64,000 nt of DNA from CAKZQX01 sp034436755 (GTDB lineage Bacteria; Chloroflexota; Chloroflexia; Chloroflexales; Chloroflexaceae): the NCBI GenBank assembly GCA_034436755.1, contig DAOTVB010000152.1, positions 4,159 through 68,158 on the forward strand, written 5' to 3'. Both the position numbers and the translations under genes were made by a program. Positions within the stretch are counted from its first letter, which is position 1. Each line of letters begins with the position of its first letter. Positions 1 through 7,464 of this stretch are shown piece after piece. Below the pieces are notes generated by a model. The model had not been told where the DNA came from, did no database searches, and saw only the letters and a list, made by a program, of their open reading frames with translations.

Positions 1-834
1 ACGCTCCCGGTGCTGCAACCGCTGGATTTCATTATTGGGACAAATTACCTGGCGGCGATCAGTACGCCCTTCAGCGTTATTCTCTTCTATGAGGTGCTGT
101 TGCTGGTGCTGGCGCTGCCGGAGTCGACCACGCGCTCTCTTGCCACACAATTTGAGGTTATCTCGCTGATTGTGTTGCGGAATGTGTTTAAAGAGCTGGC
201 AAAGTTAGAGAGCCTGGAGGAGATTGAGCAGCAGTTCGAGGTCTTTAGCCCGATCCTGATAGATATGGGTGGTGGGTTGCTGCTCTTCCTGATGGTTACG
301 GTTTTTTACCATGTCAGCCATCGCCGGACACATGCAGAACAGGAGCTGCGCACGACAACGCCGGCACTGGAGCATTTTATCGTGCGCAAAAAGGTCGTCG
401 CGCTTTTGCTGGTCGGGTTGCTGGTCGGGTTGGCCGGAAACAATCTGCTGATCTGGACCGACGTGGGCTACCAGGCATTTCTTGGTACACCGGCGGCGGA
501 TCTGGTGCGGCCTGGCGAGTATTATACCGAGCTGTTTACGGTGCTGATCTTTACCGATGTGTTGATTTTGATTCTGTCACTGCTGCTGTCGGATAGCTAT
601 CATCTGGTAGTCCGGAATGCGGGGTTTGTTATTGCCACGATCCTGCTGCGCGTTTCACTCTCGATGACGAAACCGTTTGATGTTGTGCTGGCTATGGTTG
701 CCGTGCTGTTTGCGATTCTTGTGCTCCTGATCTACAAGTATCACTCGCGGCTTATGCCGGAGGAAAATGAGTATCTGGTGGATCATGATCTGGTGGATCG
801 CAATCTGGTGGATCGTAATCCTGGTGGATCGTAA
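1..834 (+). CDS. polytopic membrane protein, 5'-truncated by window edge
   Basis: The reading frame is open from the first base, and the first start-like codon (GTG, base 10) falls inside hydrophobic sequence, so the true start is probably upstream of the window. About 274 residues are visible. Hydrophobic stretches lie near residues 20-36, 85-100, 128-150, 175-195 and 200-245, giving roughly five or six membrane passes; a charged loop around residue 100 (HRRTHAEQE) would be cytoplasmic. I do not recognise the family and assign no function. The odd part is the C-terminus: the last ~20 residues are three LVDRN-like repeats encoded by the start of a downstream tandem DNA repeat, and the TAA stop lies inside the fourth repeat unit. 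The native C-terminus has probably been replaced by repeat expansion. Confidence 0.6.
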   Translation, partial: TLPVLQPLDFIIGTNYLAAISTPFSVILFYEVLLLVLALPESTTRSLATQFEVISLIVLRNVFKELAKLESLEEIEQQFEVFSPILIDMGGGLLLFLMVTVFYHVSHRRTHAEQELRTTTPALEHFIVRKKVVALLLVGLLVGLAGNNLLIWTDVGYQAFLGTPAADLVRPGEYYTELFTVLIFTDVLILILSLLLSDSYHLVVRNAGFVIATILLRVSLSMTKPFDVVLAMVAVLFAILVLLIYKYHSRLMPEENEYLVDHDLVDRNLVDRNPGGS

Positions 835-1028
835 TCCTGGTGGATCGTAATCCTGGTGGATCGTAATCCTGGTGGATCGTAATCCTGGTGGATCGTAATC
901 CTGGTGGATCGTAATCCTGGTGGATCGTAATCCGGTGGATCGTAATCCTGGTGGATCGTAATCCTGGTGGATCGTAATCCTGGTGGATCGTAATCCTGGT
1001 GGATCGTAATCCTGGTGGCGGATCTGAT
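775..1028. repeat. tandem repeat, 16-bp unit, ~15 copies
   Basis: Unit CTGGTGGATCGTAATC. The first two units (775-789, 790-804) are 15 bp and keep the upstream reading frame. Units three onward are 16 bp, apart from one 15-bp unit at 933-947, so each copy shifts frame. A degenerate last unit ends near 1028. There are no spacers, so it is not a CRISPR array. The array supplies the C-terminal codons and stop of the upstream gene. Confidence 0.95.
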
Positions 1029-1063
1029 GCCGCGCACCGGGAATGAGTCATCGAATAACTGGA

Positions 1064-1156
1064 TATAGCAACCCTACATTTGTCGTAGTGCCACCTTCAG
1101 GCGGTTGACAACGAATTCCCGAAGAACCAGTTCACAACCAATTTAGAATTGCTATA
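1064..1156. mobile_element. TATAGCA-type miniature element, copy 1
   Basis: A 93-bp segment begins TATAGCAACCCTACATTTG and ends with the inverted ACAACCAATTTAGAATTGC plus TATA, so it has imperfect terminal inverted repeats. The interior holds CCACCTTCAGGCGG. A second copy with better-preserved termini lies upstream of the second livH. There is no coding capacity, so it resembles a MITE. No clear target-site duplication is visible at this copy. It directly abuts a copy of the large palindromic repeat family. Confidence 0.6.
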
Positions 1157-1159
1157 TAA

Positions 1160-1323
1160 CACGAGGTACGCGGTGGGTATGCAACCCGGTTTTTTGCCTG
1201 GATTTACGACCCGCTTCGCCTGCGGCAGGACGAAAAAGAAAAAAGAGCACCATGCTGCCGCAGGCGAAGCGGGCTTTTGGGACGATTAACAGACCGAAAT
1301 AAGGCTGCACTGCGTAACTCGTG
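1160..1323. repeat. palindromic repeat family 1, copy lacking central hairpin
   Basis: Outer arms CACGAGGTACGCGGT and TGCGTAACTCGTG match the termini of the other family-1 copies. The inner arms form a perfect 19-bp inverted repeat (1210-1228 and 1255-1273, CCCGCTTCGCCTGCGGCAG). The central TTTTCACGAAA-type hairpin of other copies is reduced to an A-rich linker, so this is a symmetrical or internally deleted member. Confidence 0.75.
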
Positions 1324-1373
1324 GATATAACCTGACTGGTTCAGCTTCCCGGTTCCGGCTGGGTACTGCCGGG

Positions 1374-2111
1374 CTATGCGCGTGCGCCAAAGATAGCCCG
1401 CCCGATGCGCACAATGGTCGCGCCCTCTTCGATGGCGATCTCAAAGTCGTCGGTCATACCCATCGAGAGTTGCGACCAGTCGGCCTGGGGGAACTGCTGT
1501 GCCAGGGTTGCGCGCAGGGTGTGCAACATGCGGAAGACCGGCCGGGCCACCTCCGGGTCGTCCGCAAAGGGCGCAATCGTCATCAGTCCCCGAACCTGTA
1601 GCTGCGGCAGCGCCAGGATCTGCTCTACCGCCGCCTGGAATTGGGGCCACTGCGCGGCATGCTCCGGGCCACCGGGGAGATCAAACCCTTCCTTGCCGGC
1701 TTCGCCGCTCACATTCACCTGGAGCAAAACCGGCAGCGGTCGCTGGTCTTCTGCCTCTGCGCGGGCAGCGTGGCGGTTGAGCGTCTCCGCCAGGCGCAGG
1801 CTGTCGAGCGAGTGAACCATATCAAACAGCCCCACGGCAGTTCTGGCTTTGTTGCGCTGAAGATGCCCGATCAGATGCCAGGTCGGGCGTGGTTCCAGGG
1901 TTGCCAGCGCGCTGACTTTCCCCTCGGCTTCCTGGATGCGATTCTCCCCCAGGTCATGCACGCCGGCAGCAACTGCCTGGGCAATCAGTTCGGGTGGATG
2001 CGTTTTGGTCACGGCAACCAGCCGAACCTCGTCCGGGTTGCGACCGGCCCGGCGGGCAGCCGCAGCGATGCGTTCCTGGATGACGGCGATATGTTGGGCA
2101 ATACTCATCAT
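1374..2111 (-). CDS. yggS: YggS-family pyridoxal-phosphate homeostasis protein
   Basis: 245 residues, the usual length for the YggS/PROSC (PLPBP) family. These proteins bind PLP in an alanine-racemase-like TIM barrel and buffer cellular vitamin B6 and amino/keto-acid pools; they have no established catalytic activity. The PLP lysine is visible in AVTKTHP (residue about 36). Further family motifs are LGENRIQEAEGK, WHLIGHLQRNK, QVNVSGEAGKEGF and LSMGMTDDFEIAIEEGATIVRIG (given here by its key residues: SMGMT-D and the phosphate-binding R-I-G). The start MMS or the second Met is equally possible. It lies 15 bp downstream of a membrane-anchored protein gene and is probably co-transcribed with it from a promoter near base 2735. 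Confidence 0.93.
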   Translation of the reverse strand: MMSIAQHIAVIQERIAAAARRAGRNPDEVRLVAVTKTHPPELIAQAVAAGVHDLGENRIQEAEGKVSALATLEPRPTWHLIGHLQRNKARTAVGLFDMVHSLDSLRLAETLNRHAARAEAEDQRPLPVLLQVNVSGEAGKEGFDLPGGPEHAAQWPQFQAAVEQILALPQLQVRGLMTIAPFADDPEVARPVFRMLHTLRATLAQQFPQADWSQLSMGMTDDFEIAIEEGATIVRIGRAIFGARA

Positions 2112-2126
2112 CTATCACTTCTCTCG

Positions 2127-2714
2127 CTATTCCGTATGCGGGTTCACCAGCAAAATCTGCTCGACGGCCGGGTCGGGTGGGTAATTCAGTGTGAGTACCA
2201 GGCCGCGATCCTCGGGCAGCGGCACATCCAGATCGAGCGGTGTGCTCTCACCCGGTGCCAGTTGCACGGTTCTCCCGGCAGCGGCGGTGTAACTTGCACC
2301 GCCGGTATCCCGCAGCATAAATGCGCTCAACGGCACAGCCACTTCCGTGCTACTGATATTGGTGACCTGGCCGCGCAACGTAACCGTGTCGCCCTGCCGC
2401 CGAATGGCGTTGATTTCCACGCGCAGGCGGCCACTCTCGGCTACGGGCGTCAGGGCGGGTACTGCTCCGCCACCGGCCAACCCTTGCCAGAGATCCTGAA
2501 TGGTCTGGGCAACACCGGGCGATAGCTCTTCCAGGTTGAACGGTGGTTGGGCGGGAGCCGGGGTTGCTCCCGGAATGGTGGGTTGCGGCGCAAACTGCTG
2601 CTGGAGCGCAGTTTCATCCGGTGTAAAGCGCCCCCGCGTGCTAAGCAGGATTAACAGCAGCGCCAGCAAAATTCCCCAGATCCAGATTGGCCCCGGTTGT
2701 GATCCTTTGAACAT
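2127..2714 (-). CDS. membrane-anchored extracytoplasmic protein, unknown function
   Basis: 195 residues. A short cytoplasmic N-terminus is followed by one hydrophobic segment (about residues 10-25, IWIWGILLALLLILL), a Pro/Ala/Gln-rich linker (about 35-60), and a β-rich C-terminal domain (about 95-190) with alternating patterns such as LRVEINAIRRQGDTVTLRG. The C-terminal part resembles small Ig-like or DUF4352-like extracytoplasmic domains, but I cannot assign a family with confidence. It is the first gene of a two-gene unit with yggS. A −10 box TACAAT lies only 6-7 bp upstream of the ATG, with no room for a Shine-Dalgarno sequence, so the message may be leaderless. Confidence 0.75.
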   Translation of the reverse strand: MFKGSQPGPIWIWGILLALLLILLSTRGRFTPDETALQQQFAPQPTIPGATPAPAQPPFNLEELSPGVAQTIQDLWQGLAGGGAVPALTPVAESGRLRVEINAIRRQGDTVTLRGQVTNISSTEVAVPLSAFMLRDTGGASYTAAAGRTVQLAPGESTPLDLDVPLPEDRGLVLTLNYPPDPAVEQILLVNPHTE

Positions 2715-2720
2715 ACATCT

Positions 2721-2749
2721 ATTGTACTGACTGTACGCAGGCTTGACAA
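2721..2749 (-). promoter_or_regulatory. σ70-type promoter of the yggS unit
   Basis: Read on the minus strand: TTGTCA (2749-2744), a 17-bp spacer, then TACAAT (2726-2721). Both boxes match consensus at five of six positions. Transcription would begin at about base 2714, which is the start codon of the first gene. The −35 box overlaps that of the divergent promoter. Confidence 0.6.
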
Positions 2750-2771
2750 ACGGTAGACCATCCAGTAAACT
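2743..2771 (+). promoter_or_regulatory. σ70-type promoter of the first liv operon
   Basis: TTGACA (2743-2748), a 17-bp spacer, then TAAACT (2766-2771), facing the substrate-binding-protein gene about 330 bp downstream. The consensus −35 box sits in TTGACAA, whose complement TTGTCAA serves the divergent promoter, so one polymerase at a time could probably use this site. Confidence 0.55.
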
Positions 2772-3101
2772 GCTGCATCACAGAAACTTCGGCATAAAAG
2801 TTCTAAATGCCACAGCTTTACCCTGAGCTCTATTCGCAGTGCTGCACACCGGCATTGCCGCTTTACCCTCGGATGGGGTCTGTTTTGCCTGCCTCGTCCA
2901 GTATGTTTTTTTTGCCTGAATCTAGATCAATAGGTCCGCAGAGGGGGTGATCGGAGCTATCATTCAGGGGGCATTATGCGCGTATCAGGGCGTCATAGCG
3001 CTGTAGGTAGCGGGTCGGCTTCCCGTGTGGCGCATGGCTATTGACGCCGCCTGTCTCAACAATTGTTCGTGATCGAGTGTATCGAAAGGAGCACTTCGAG
3101 T
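2772..3101 (+). promoter_or_regulatory. long leader of first liv operon with motifs shared with second operon
   Basis: About 330 bp lie between the promoter and the lipoprotein start without a gene. The segment 2943-2990 contains GGGGGTGAT followed 38 bp later by CGTATCAGG. The same two words occur in the same order upstream of the second substrate-binding protein (33 bp apart). I recognise no riboswitch class. The ribosome binding site GAAAGGAG is at about 3084-3091. Confidence 0.3.
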
Positions 3102-4439
3102 ATGAAACGACTAACGGGTCTTTTGACTCTGCTTGTAGTCCTGGGTGTGATGCTGGCCGCCTGTGGTGGTGGCGGTGCTGCCCCGCCTGAACCGACCGAA
3201 GAACCAGCAGAAGCAGTGGAAGCGACGCCGGAAGAAGAGATGATGGAAGAAGATGAGGGGGCCGTTACCGATCCCATGGAAGACCCGCTGGGGGTCGTCG
3301 AGTTGGGGGAAAACGATCCTTTTACGCTCGGCTACCTGCTGGTGACCTCGGGGCCGAATGCGTCGCTGGGAATTGACGAGCAGCGCGGGATTGAACTGGC
3401 AATTATGGACTATGGTGAAGAGTTCATGGGCCGCCCGATTGAACTGGTTGGGGAGGACTCGCTCTGCAGTCCGGAGGGTGGACAGGCCGGCGCTACCCGC
3501 CTGGTTACAAATGAGCAACTCGTCGGGATTATCGGCCCAACCTGTTCCAGCGCGGGCCGTGTGGCTGCCCCGATTGTCACCGAGGCGGGCATGACCATGA
3601 TCTCGCCCTCGAACACCGCCCCGGACCTGACCGATCCGGCTTCACACGAGGATGGCTTCCTGCGCACGGCGCACAACGACACAGTGCAGGGGAATGTAGC
3701 GGCGGACTATGCCTATAACACGCTGGGTGTCACCTCGGCCGCAACGATCCATGACGGCAGTATTTATGCCGAGCAGTTGGCGAATGTGTTTGCCGAGTCG
3801 TTCCAGGAACTGGGTGGCGAAATCGTGGCCCAGGAGGCAGTCAACGCGGGTGATACCGATATGCGCCCGGTGCTGACCAGCATCGTCTCGCAAGAGCCGG
3901 ATCTGATCTACTACCCGATCTTTATTTCTGAGGGTGGCTTTATCACCAGCCAGGCCCAGGAGATCAGCGGGTTGGAAGAGGTTGTGTTAATGGGTGCCGA
4001 TGGGCTCTACTCGCCCGACTTCATCGACGCGGCGGGTGATGCCGCGGTGGGGATGTATCTGAGTAGCCCCGACTTTAGCGCGTTTGGCAGCGCCTACCAG
4101 GACTTTGTACAGGCGTACCAGGAGGAGTTTGGCGAGGAGCCCCTGAGCGTCTACCACGCGCATGCCTATGACGCGGCGATGATGATCTTCAATGCCGCCG
4201 AGCAGGTGGCGGTTGAGCAGGACGATGGCACGCTGCTGATCCCGCGGCAGGCGCTGCGGGATGCGCTCTATGCCACGGACGGTCTGCAGGGGCTGACGGG
4301 TAGCCTGACCTGTGATGAGAATGGGGACTGTGCCGATCCGAGCATCGCGGTCTATGAGGTTGTCGCCAGCGACGCGGGCGAGTGGCCGGATGGCGTGGTC
4401 AACAAGGTCTATCCGGAGGCAGCCGCCGCCTCGGAGTAA
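3102..4439 (+). CDS. livK: branched-chain amino acid ABC transporter, substrate-binding lipoprotein (system 1)
   Basis: 445 residues. The start is the ATG after GAAAGGAG; it begins a lipoprotein signal peptide MKRLTGLLTLLVVLG with lipobox LAAC (Cys about 24). A Gly then Glu/Pro/Met-rich linker (about 25-60, with EEPAEAVEATPEEEMMEED) precedes a periplasmic-binding type I fold of the LivJ/LivK/AmiC class. Family signs are the GIELAI segment, GQAGATRLV, VVGIIGPTCSS-like ligand-pocket residues and YHAHAYDAAMMIF near the end. The ligand is probably a hydrophobic amino acid, an amide or urea; sequence alone does not decide. It is the first gene of a K-H-M-G-F operon. The signal peptide and linker are almost identical to those of the second system's binding protein. 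Confidence 0.9.
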   Translation: MKRLTGLLTLLVVLGVMLAACGGGGAAPPEPTEEPAEAVEATPEEEMMEEDEGAVTDPMEDPLGVVELGENDPFTLGYLLVTSGPNASLGIDEQRGIELAIMDYGEEFMGRPIELVGEDSLCSPEGGQAGATRLVTNEQLVGIIGPTCSSAGRVAAPIVTEAGMTMISPSNTAPDLTDPASHEDGFLRTAHNDTVQGNVAADYAYNTLGVTSAATIHDGSIYAEQLANVFAESFQELGGEIVAQEAVNAGDTDMRPVLTSIVSQEPDLIYYPIFISEGGFITSQAQEISGLEEVVLMGADGLYSPDFIDAAGDAAVGMYLSSPDFSAFGSAYQDFVQAYQEEFGEEPLSVYHAHAYDAAMMIFNAAEQVAVEQDDGTLLIPRQALRDALYATDGLQGLTGSLTCDENGDCADPSIAVYEVVASDAGEWPDGVVNKVYPEAAAASE

Positions 4440-4467
4440 AGGTTTTTGCAGGAGCGTATTGAGGATA

Positions 4468-4604
4468 CGTCTTTCCCTTTCCCCAAAATGTGCTTTTCGA
4501 GTAAATGTTGGGGAAAGAAAGCCGAAGTACGACCCTGTCGGAGGCGAATCGGGCCATTTGTTCAGGCAGACGCCTGGTTGGGAACTGACCGCGTAACGCA
4601 TGTG
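4468..4604. repeat. palindromic repeat family 1, right-half copy
   Basis: The central hairpin TTTCCCCAAAATGTGC / AAATGTTGGGGAAA has arms different from other copies yet still pairing. It is followed by the conserved GACCCTGTCGGAGGCGAATCGGGCC flank (core CTGTCGGAGGCGAATC) and the outer arm ACCGCGTAACGCATGTG. The left outer arm is missing. It lies between the binding-protein and permease genes, so it is transcribed in the operon. Confidence 0.7.
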
Positions 4605-4630
4605 AGTGCAACACAATTGAACAGCAACGA

Positions 4631-4657
4631 GGGCGGACAACATACTATTGTCCGCCC
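4631..4657 (+). other. 10-bp perfect intercistronic hairpin
   Basis: GGGCGGACAA, a 7-nt loop, then TTGTCCGCCC, ending 28 bp before the permease start and followed by the RBS AAGGAAG. There is no T-tract. It probably acts as an mRNA-stabilising or partial-attenuation hairpin that lets the binding protein be made in excess over the membrane components, as is common in ABC import operons (inference). Confidence 0.5.
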
Positions 4658-4684
4658 TTGCACATAAGGAAGAAGATAACAAAG

Positions 4685-5737
4685 ATGACAGCGAGTCGGT
4701 GGAAGTGGCGTGTCGATTACTCACAAGTGGTAGTGTGGGGGATCGGGGTGCTTTTGCTCATCCTGGTTTTGATTGGCTCGGTGACGACCCTGCTGGAGGG
4801 TAGATATACACTGGCGCAGTGGCGTGACTTTGTGATCTTTGGTCTGGCCCAGGGGAGTATTTATGCGCTGATTGCCCTGGGGTACACCATGGTCTATGGT
4901 GTGTTGGGGTTGATTAATTTTGCCCACGGTGAAGTATTTATGGGCGGGGCATTTACGGCTTTCTTTCTGGCCGATGCGCTGGCCCGCAATGGTACCCTGG
5001 ACCAGTATCCGCTCTTGAGCCTGCTGGCAGTGGTTGCGCTTTCGGCGGCTGTCTCAACCATTCTGGCGCTGGCGCTGGAACGCATCGCCTACCGCCGGTT
5101 GCGGCGCGCGCCCCGCCTGGTCTCGCTGATTACGGCGATTGGCGCGTCGTTTTTCCTGCAGTATACCTTTCGGGGGCTCTATGGGTCCGGCGTTAAAGTA
5201 TATCCACGCGTAGATGCGCTCCAGGGAAGTGTATTTGGTGTTCAGCGCAGTGTGATTGTTGTATTTGTTGGGGCGATGGTGATGCTGGCGCTGTTGTACC
5301 TCTTTATTCAACGTACCAAAATCGGGCGGGCGATCCGCGCCGTTTCGGAAGATATTGAGACGGCGGCCCTGATGGGTGTAAATGTAAATGCGACGATTGC
5401 GTCAACCTTTGCGATTGGAGGGTTGATGGCCGGGGTAGCCGGGGTGCTGTATGCGCTGATCTTCCAGCAGGTCAACTTTTTTATGGGCTTTATTCCGGGG
5501 ATCAAGGCGTTTACTGCGGCGGTGCTGGGGGGGATTGGTAATCTGCCCGGTGCGGCGGTGGGCGGGATTTTCCTCGGTATTGTTGAGTCAGTCGGGCCGA
5601 GCCTGTTTCTCGAAGGGTTGGGTATCCCCGCCGCGCATCAACTCAAAGATGTTATTGCCTTTTTAATGCTGGTTCTGGTGCTGATCTTCCGCCCGACGGG
5701 TATTCTCGGTGAGCGTCTGGCAACAAAACGGGCATAG
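4685..5737 (+). CDS. livH: branched-chain amino acid ABC transporter permease LivH-type (system 1)
   Basis: 350 residues. I chose the ATG preceded by AAGGAAGAAG over an upstream in-frame TTG. The protein has an N-terminal hydrophobic segment (about 14-38) and then the LivH permease core. Its hallmarks are LAQGSIYALIALGYTMVYG, GLINFAHGEVFM, ERIAYRRLRRAPRLVSLI and the EAA-like AVLGGIGNLPGAAVGG near residue 285. Eight or nine membrane helices are expected. It pairs with the LivM-type permease 15 bp downstream to form the translocation pore fed by the upstream binding lipoprotein and driven by the two ATPases that follow. Confidence 0.92.
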   Translation: MTASRWKWRVDYSQVVVWGIGVLLLILVLIGSVTTLLEGRYTLAQWRDFVIFGLAQGSIYALIALGYTMVYGVLGLINFAHGEVFMGGAFTAFFLADALARNGTLDQYPLLSLLAVVALSAAVSTILALALERIAYRRLRRAPRLVSLITAIGASFFLQYTFRGLYGSGVKVYPRVDALQGSVFGVQRSVIVVFVGAMVMLALLYLFIQRTKIGRAIRAVSEDIETAALMGVNVNATIASTFAIGGLMAGVAGVLYALIFQQVNFFMGFIPGIKAFTAAVLGGIGNLPGAAVGGIFLGIVESVGPSLFLEGLGIPAAHQLKDVIAFLMLVLVLIFRPTGILGERLATKRA

Positions 5738-5752
5738 GGAGGTTTCATTTTC

Positions 5753-7459
5753 ATGACTGCAGGGCTACGTTCGGCTGTCCAGGTTGGTCTTTTAGGCGCG
5801 TTGGTGGCCTGGCATGCCAGTCTGGTTGGAATGATTGAAACGTTCCATGACCGTCGTCTGATTGGCGAGGCGGTGACGCTGGGCTATGTCTGGCTGGCCG
5901 GAATTGTGATCCTGACCGCCTATTTTGCGGCACGCCACAAAGCGCCACCTATGGCGCTGCTCTCCGGCGGGATTGCCGGCGGAATCATCGGGCTGTCGTT
6001 GGTGATCCTGGCGGTGCTAATCAGTATTTTCGATTTGCGTGATGTTTTGAATGCGGCCACCCCGGATCTGGCTGAACTGATTACCTTTAATCTGGAGGTT
6101 ACCAATCCGCTGGGAGATCTCCTGCCGATTGTTATCGGTGCGGTTGTGGGGGGTGCGGCGGGGGGGTTGACACGGTTGCCGGGAACCTGGCAACGCACGA
6201 TTGCGACGGCGCTGGTTGTCACAATCATGATTGCGTTGCTGCGCGATATCTTTGTGGCGCTCCTGCCGGATGGGGTCGGCAGGTTTTTCTTTACCTCGCG
6301 GGGCATGACGATCGCGGGGGCGTTCTTTTTGCTGATTGTAGCGGGTGTGCTGGTCTGGGTGTTGGCCTCCTATGGTCTGCCCGGTGTGCGGTTGCCTGCC
6401 GATGATGCAACCGGCACCGGCCACATCGAGTCGCCCTGGCGGATTGTTTACCTGGCACTGGGCGCGGCGTTTCTGCTGACCTTTCCGCTCTGGTCCGGGC
6501 GGTTTTTGAGTAATGTGGCCGACTTTGTGGGCCTCTACATTATTATGGGCCTGGGGTTGAGCCTGGTGATCGGGTTTGCCGGGATGCTTGACCTGGGCTA
6601 TGTGGCCTTCTATGCCATCGGCGCGTACACGATGGCGCTCCTGACTTCGCCGGAAGTAAACCCGGTTCCCTGGAGTTTCTGGGCGGCGCTGCCGGTCTCG
6701 ATGCTGACGGCGTTTCTTGCGGGTGTGCTGCTGGGCCTGCCGGTTCTGCGCATGCGTGGCGACTATCTGGCGATTGCCACGCTGGGCTTTGGCGAGATTA
6801 TTCGTATTCTGGCGCTCTCAGAATCGTTGACAGACTATATGGGTGGGGCGCAGGGGATTACCCGCATTGCCAGTCCGCAGATTGGTACCTGGGTGTTTGA
6901 TAGCCCGGAGCGGATCTATTACCTGGTGCTGATCGGGTGCGTTATCGCCTGGTTTGTTGCCGCCCGCCTGAAAACTTCGCGGTTAGGGCGGGCCTGGATG
7001 GCGATCCGCGAAGATGAAGATGTGGCTCAGGCCATGGGTATTAACCGGGTGACGGCGAAGCTGCTGGCCTTTGCCATTGGCGCGCTGCTGGGCGGCATGA
7101 GTGGGGCGATTTTTGCCTCGTTTGTCGGCTCGGTGGTGCCATTGAGTTTTGGTCTGCTGGTCTCGATCAATGTGCTGGCGCTGATTATCGTTGGCGGTAT
7201 GGGCAGCCTGCCCGGCGTGCTGGTGGGCGCGCTGGTGCTGGTCGGCCTGCCCGAGTTGCTGCGCGAGTTCTCCGAGTATCGCCTGCTAGTCTATGGCGCG
7301 GTGCTGGTGGTGATGATGCTCTTCCGCCCCGAAGGACTCTGGCCGGAAGCAACGCGGCGGCGCGAACTGCACAAGGAGACCGTACCACTGCCGGAAACGA
7401 CCGAGCCGGTTACGACGGCAACTTCCGTTTCAACCTCGACATCATCGGTAAAGGACTGA
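5753..7459 (+). CDS. livM: branched-chain amino acid ABC transporter permease LivM-type with N-terminal extension (system 1)
   Basis: 568 residues, much longer than a typical LivM (about 300-430). The permease core lies at about residues 240-545 and shows GLGLSLVIGFAGMLDLGY, AIGAYTMALL, GLPVLRMRGDYLAIATLGF, MAIREDEDVAQAMGIN and IIVGGMGSLPGVLVGA. The first ~220 residues add about six hydrophobic segments interrupted by RHKAPPM and a glycine-rich VVGGAAGGLT stretch, with no family I can name. The C-terminus ends in a Thr/Ser/Val-rich tail. The second operon's LivM lacks most of this extension, so it was gained or lost after duplication. The gene ends 5 bp before livG. Confidence 0.9.
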   Translation: MTAGLRSAVQVGLLGALVAWHASLVGMIETFHDRRLIGEAVTLGYVWLAGIVILTAYFAARHKAPPMALLSGGIAGGIIGLSLVILAVLISIFDLRDVLNAATPDLAELITFNLEVTNPLGDLLPIVIGAVVGGAAGGLTRLPGTWQRTIATALVVTIMIALLRDIFVALLPDGVGRFFFTSRGMTIAGAFFLLIVAGVLVWVLASYGLPGVRLPADDATGTGHIESPWRIVYLALGAAFLLTFPLWSGRFLSNVADFVGLYIIMGLGLSLVIGFAGMLDLGYVAFYAIGAYTMALLTSPEVNPVPWSFWAALPVSMLTAFLAGVLLGLPVLRMRGDYLAIATLGFGEIIRILALSESLTDYMGGAQGITRIASPQIGTWVFDSPERIYYLVLIGCVIAWFVAARLKTSRLGRAWMAIREDEDVAQAMGINRVTAKLLAFAIGALLGGMSGAIFASFVGSVVPLSFGLLVSINVLALIIVGGMGSLPGVLVGALVLVGLPELLREFSEYRLLVYGAVLVVMMLFRPEGLWPEATRRRELHKETVPLPETTEPVTTATSVSTSTSSVKD

Positions 7460-7464
7460 CTGCC

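Noticed and set aside
752..1051. Repetitive minus-strand proteins (IHQDYDPPG repeats)
   Set aside because: They are translations of the 16-bp tandem repeat, open only because the unit lacks stops in those frames.
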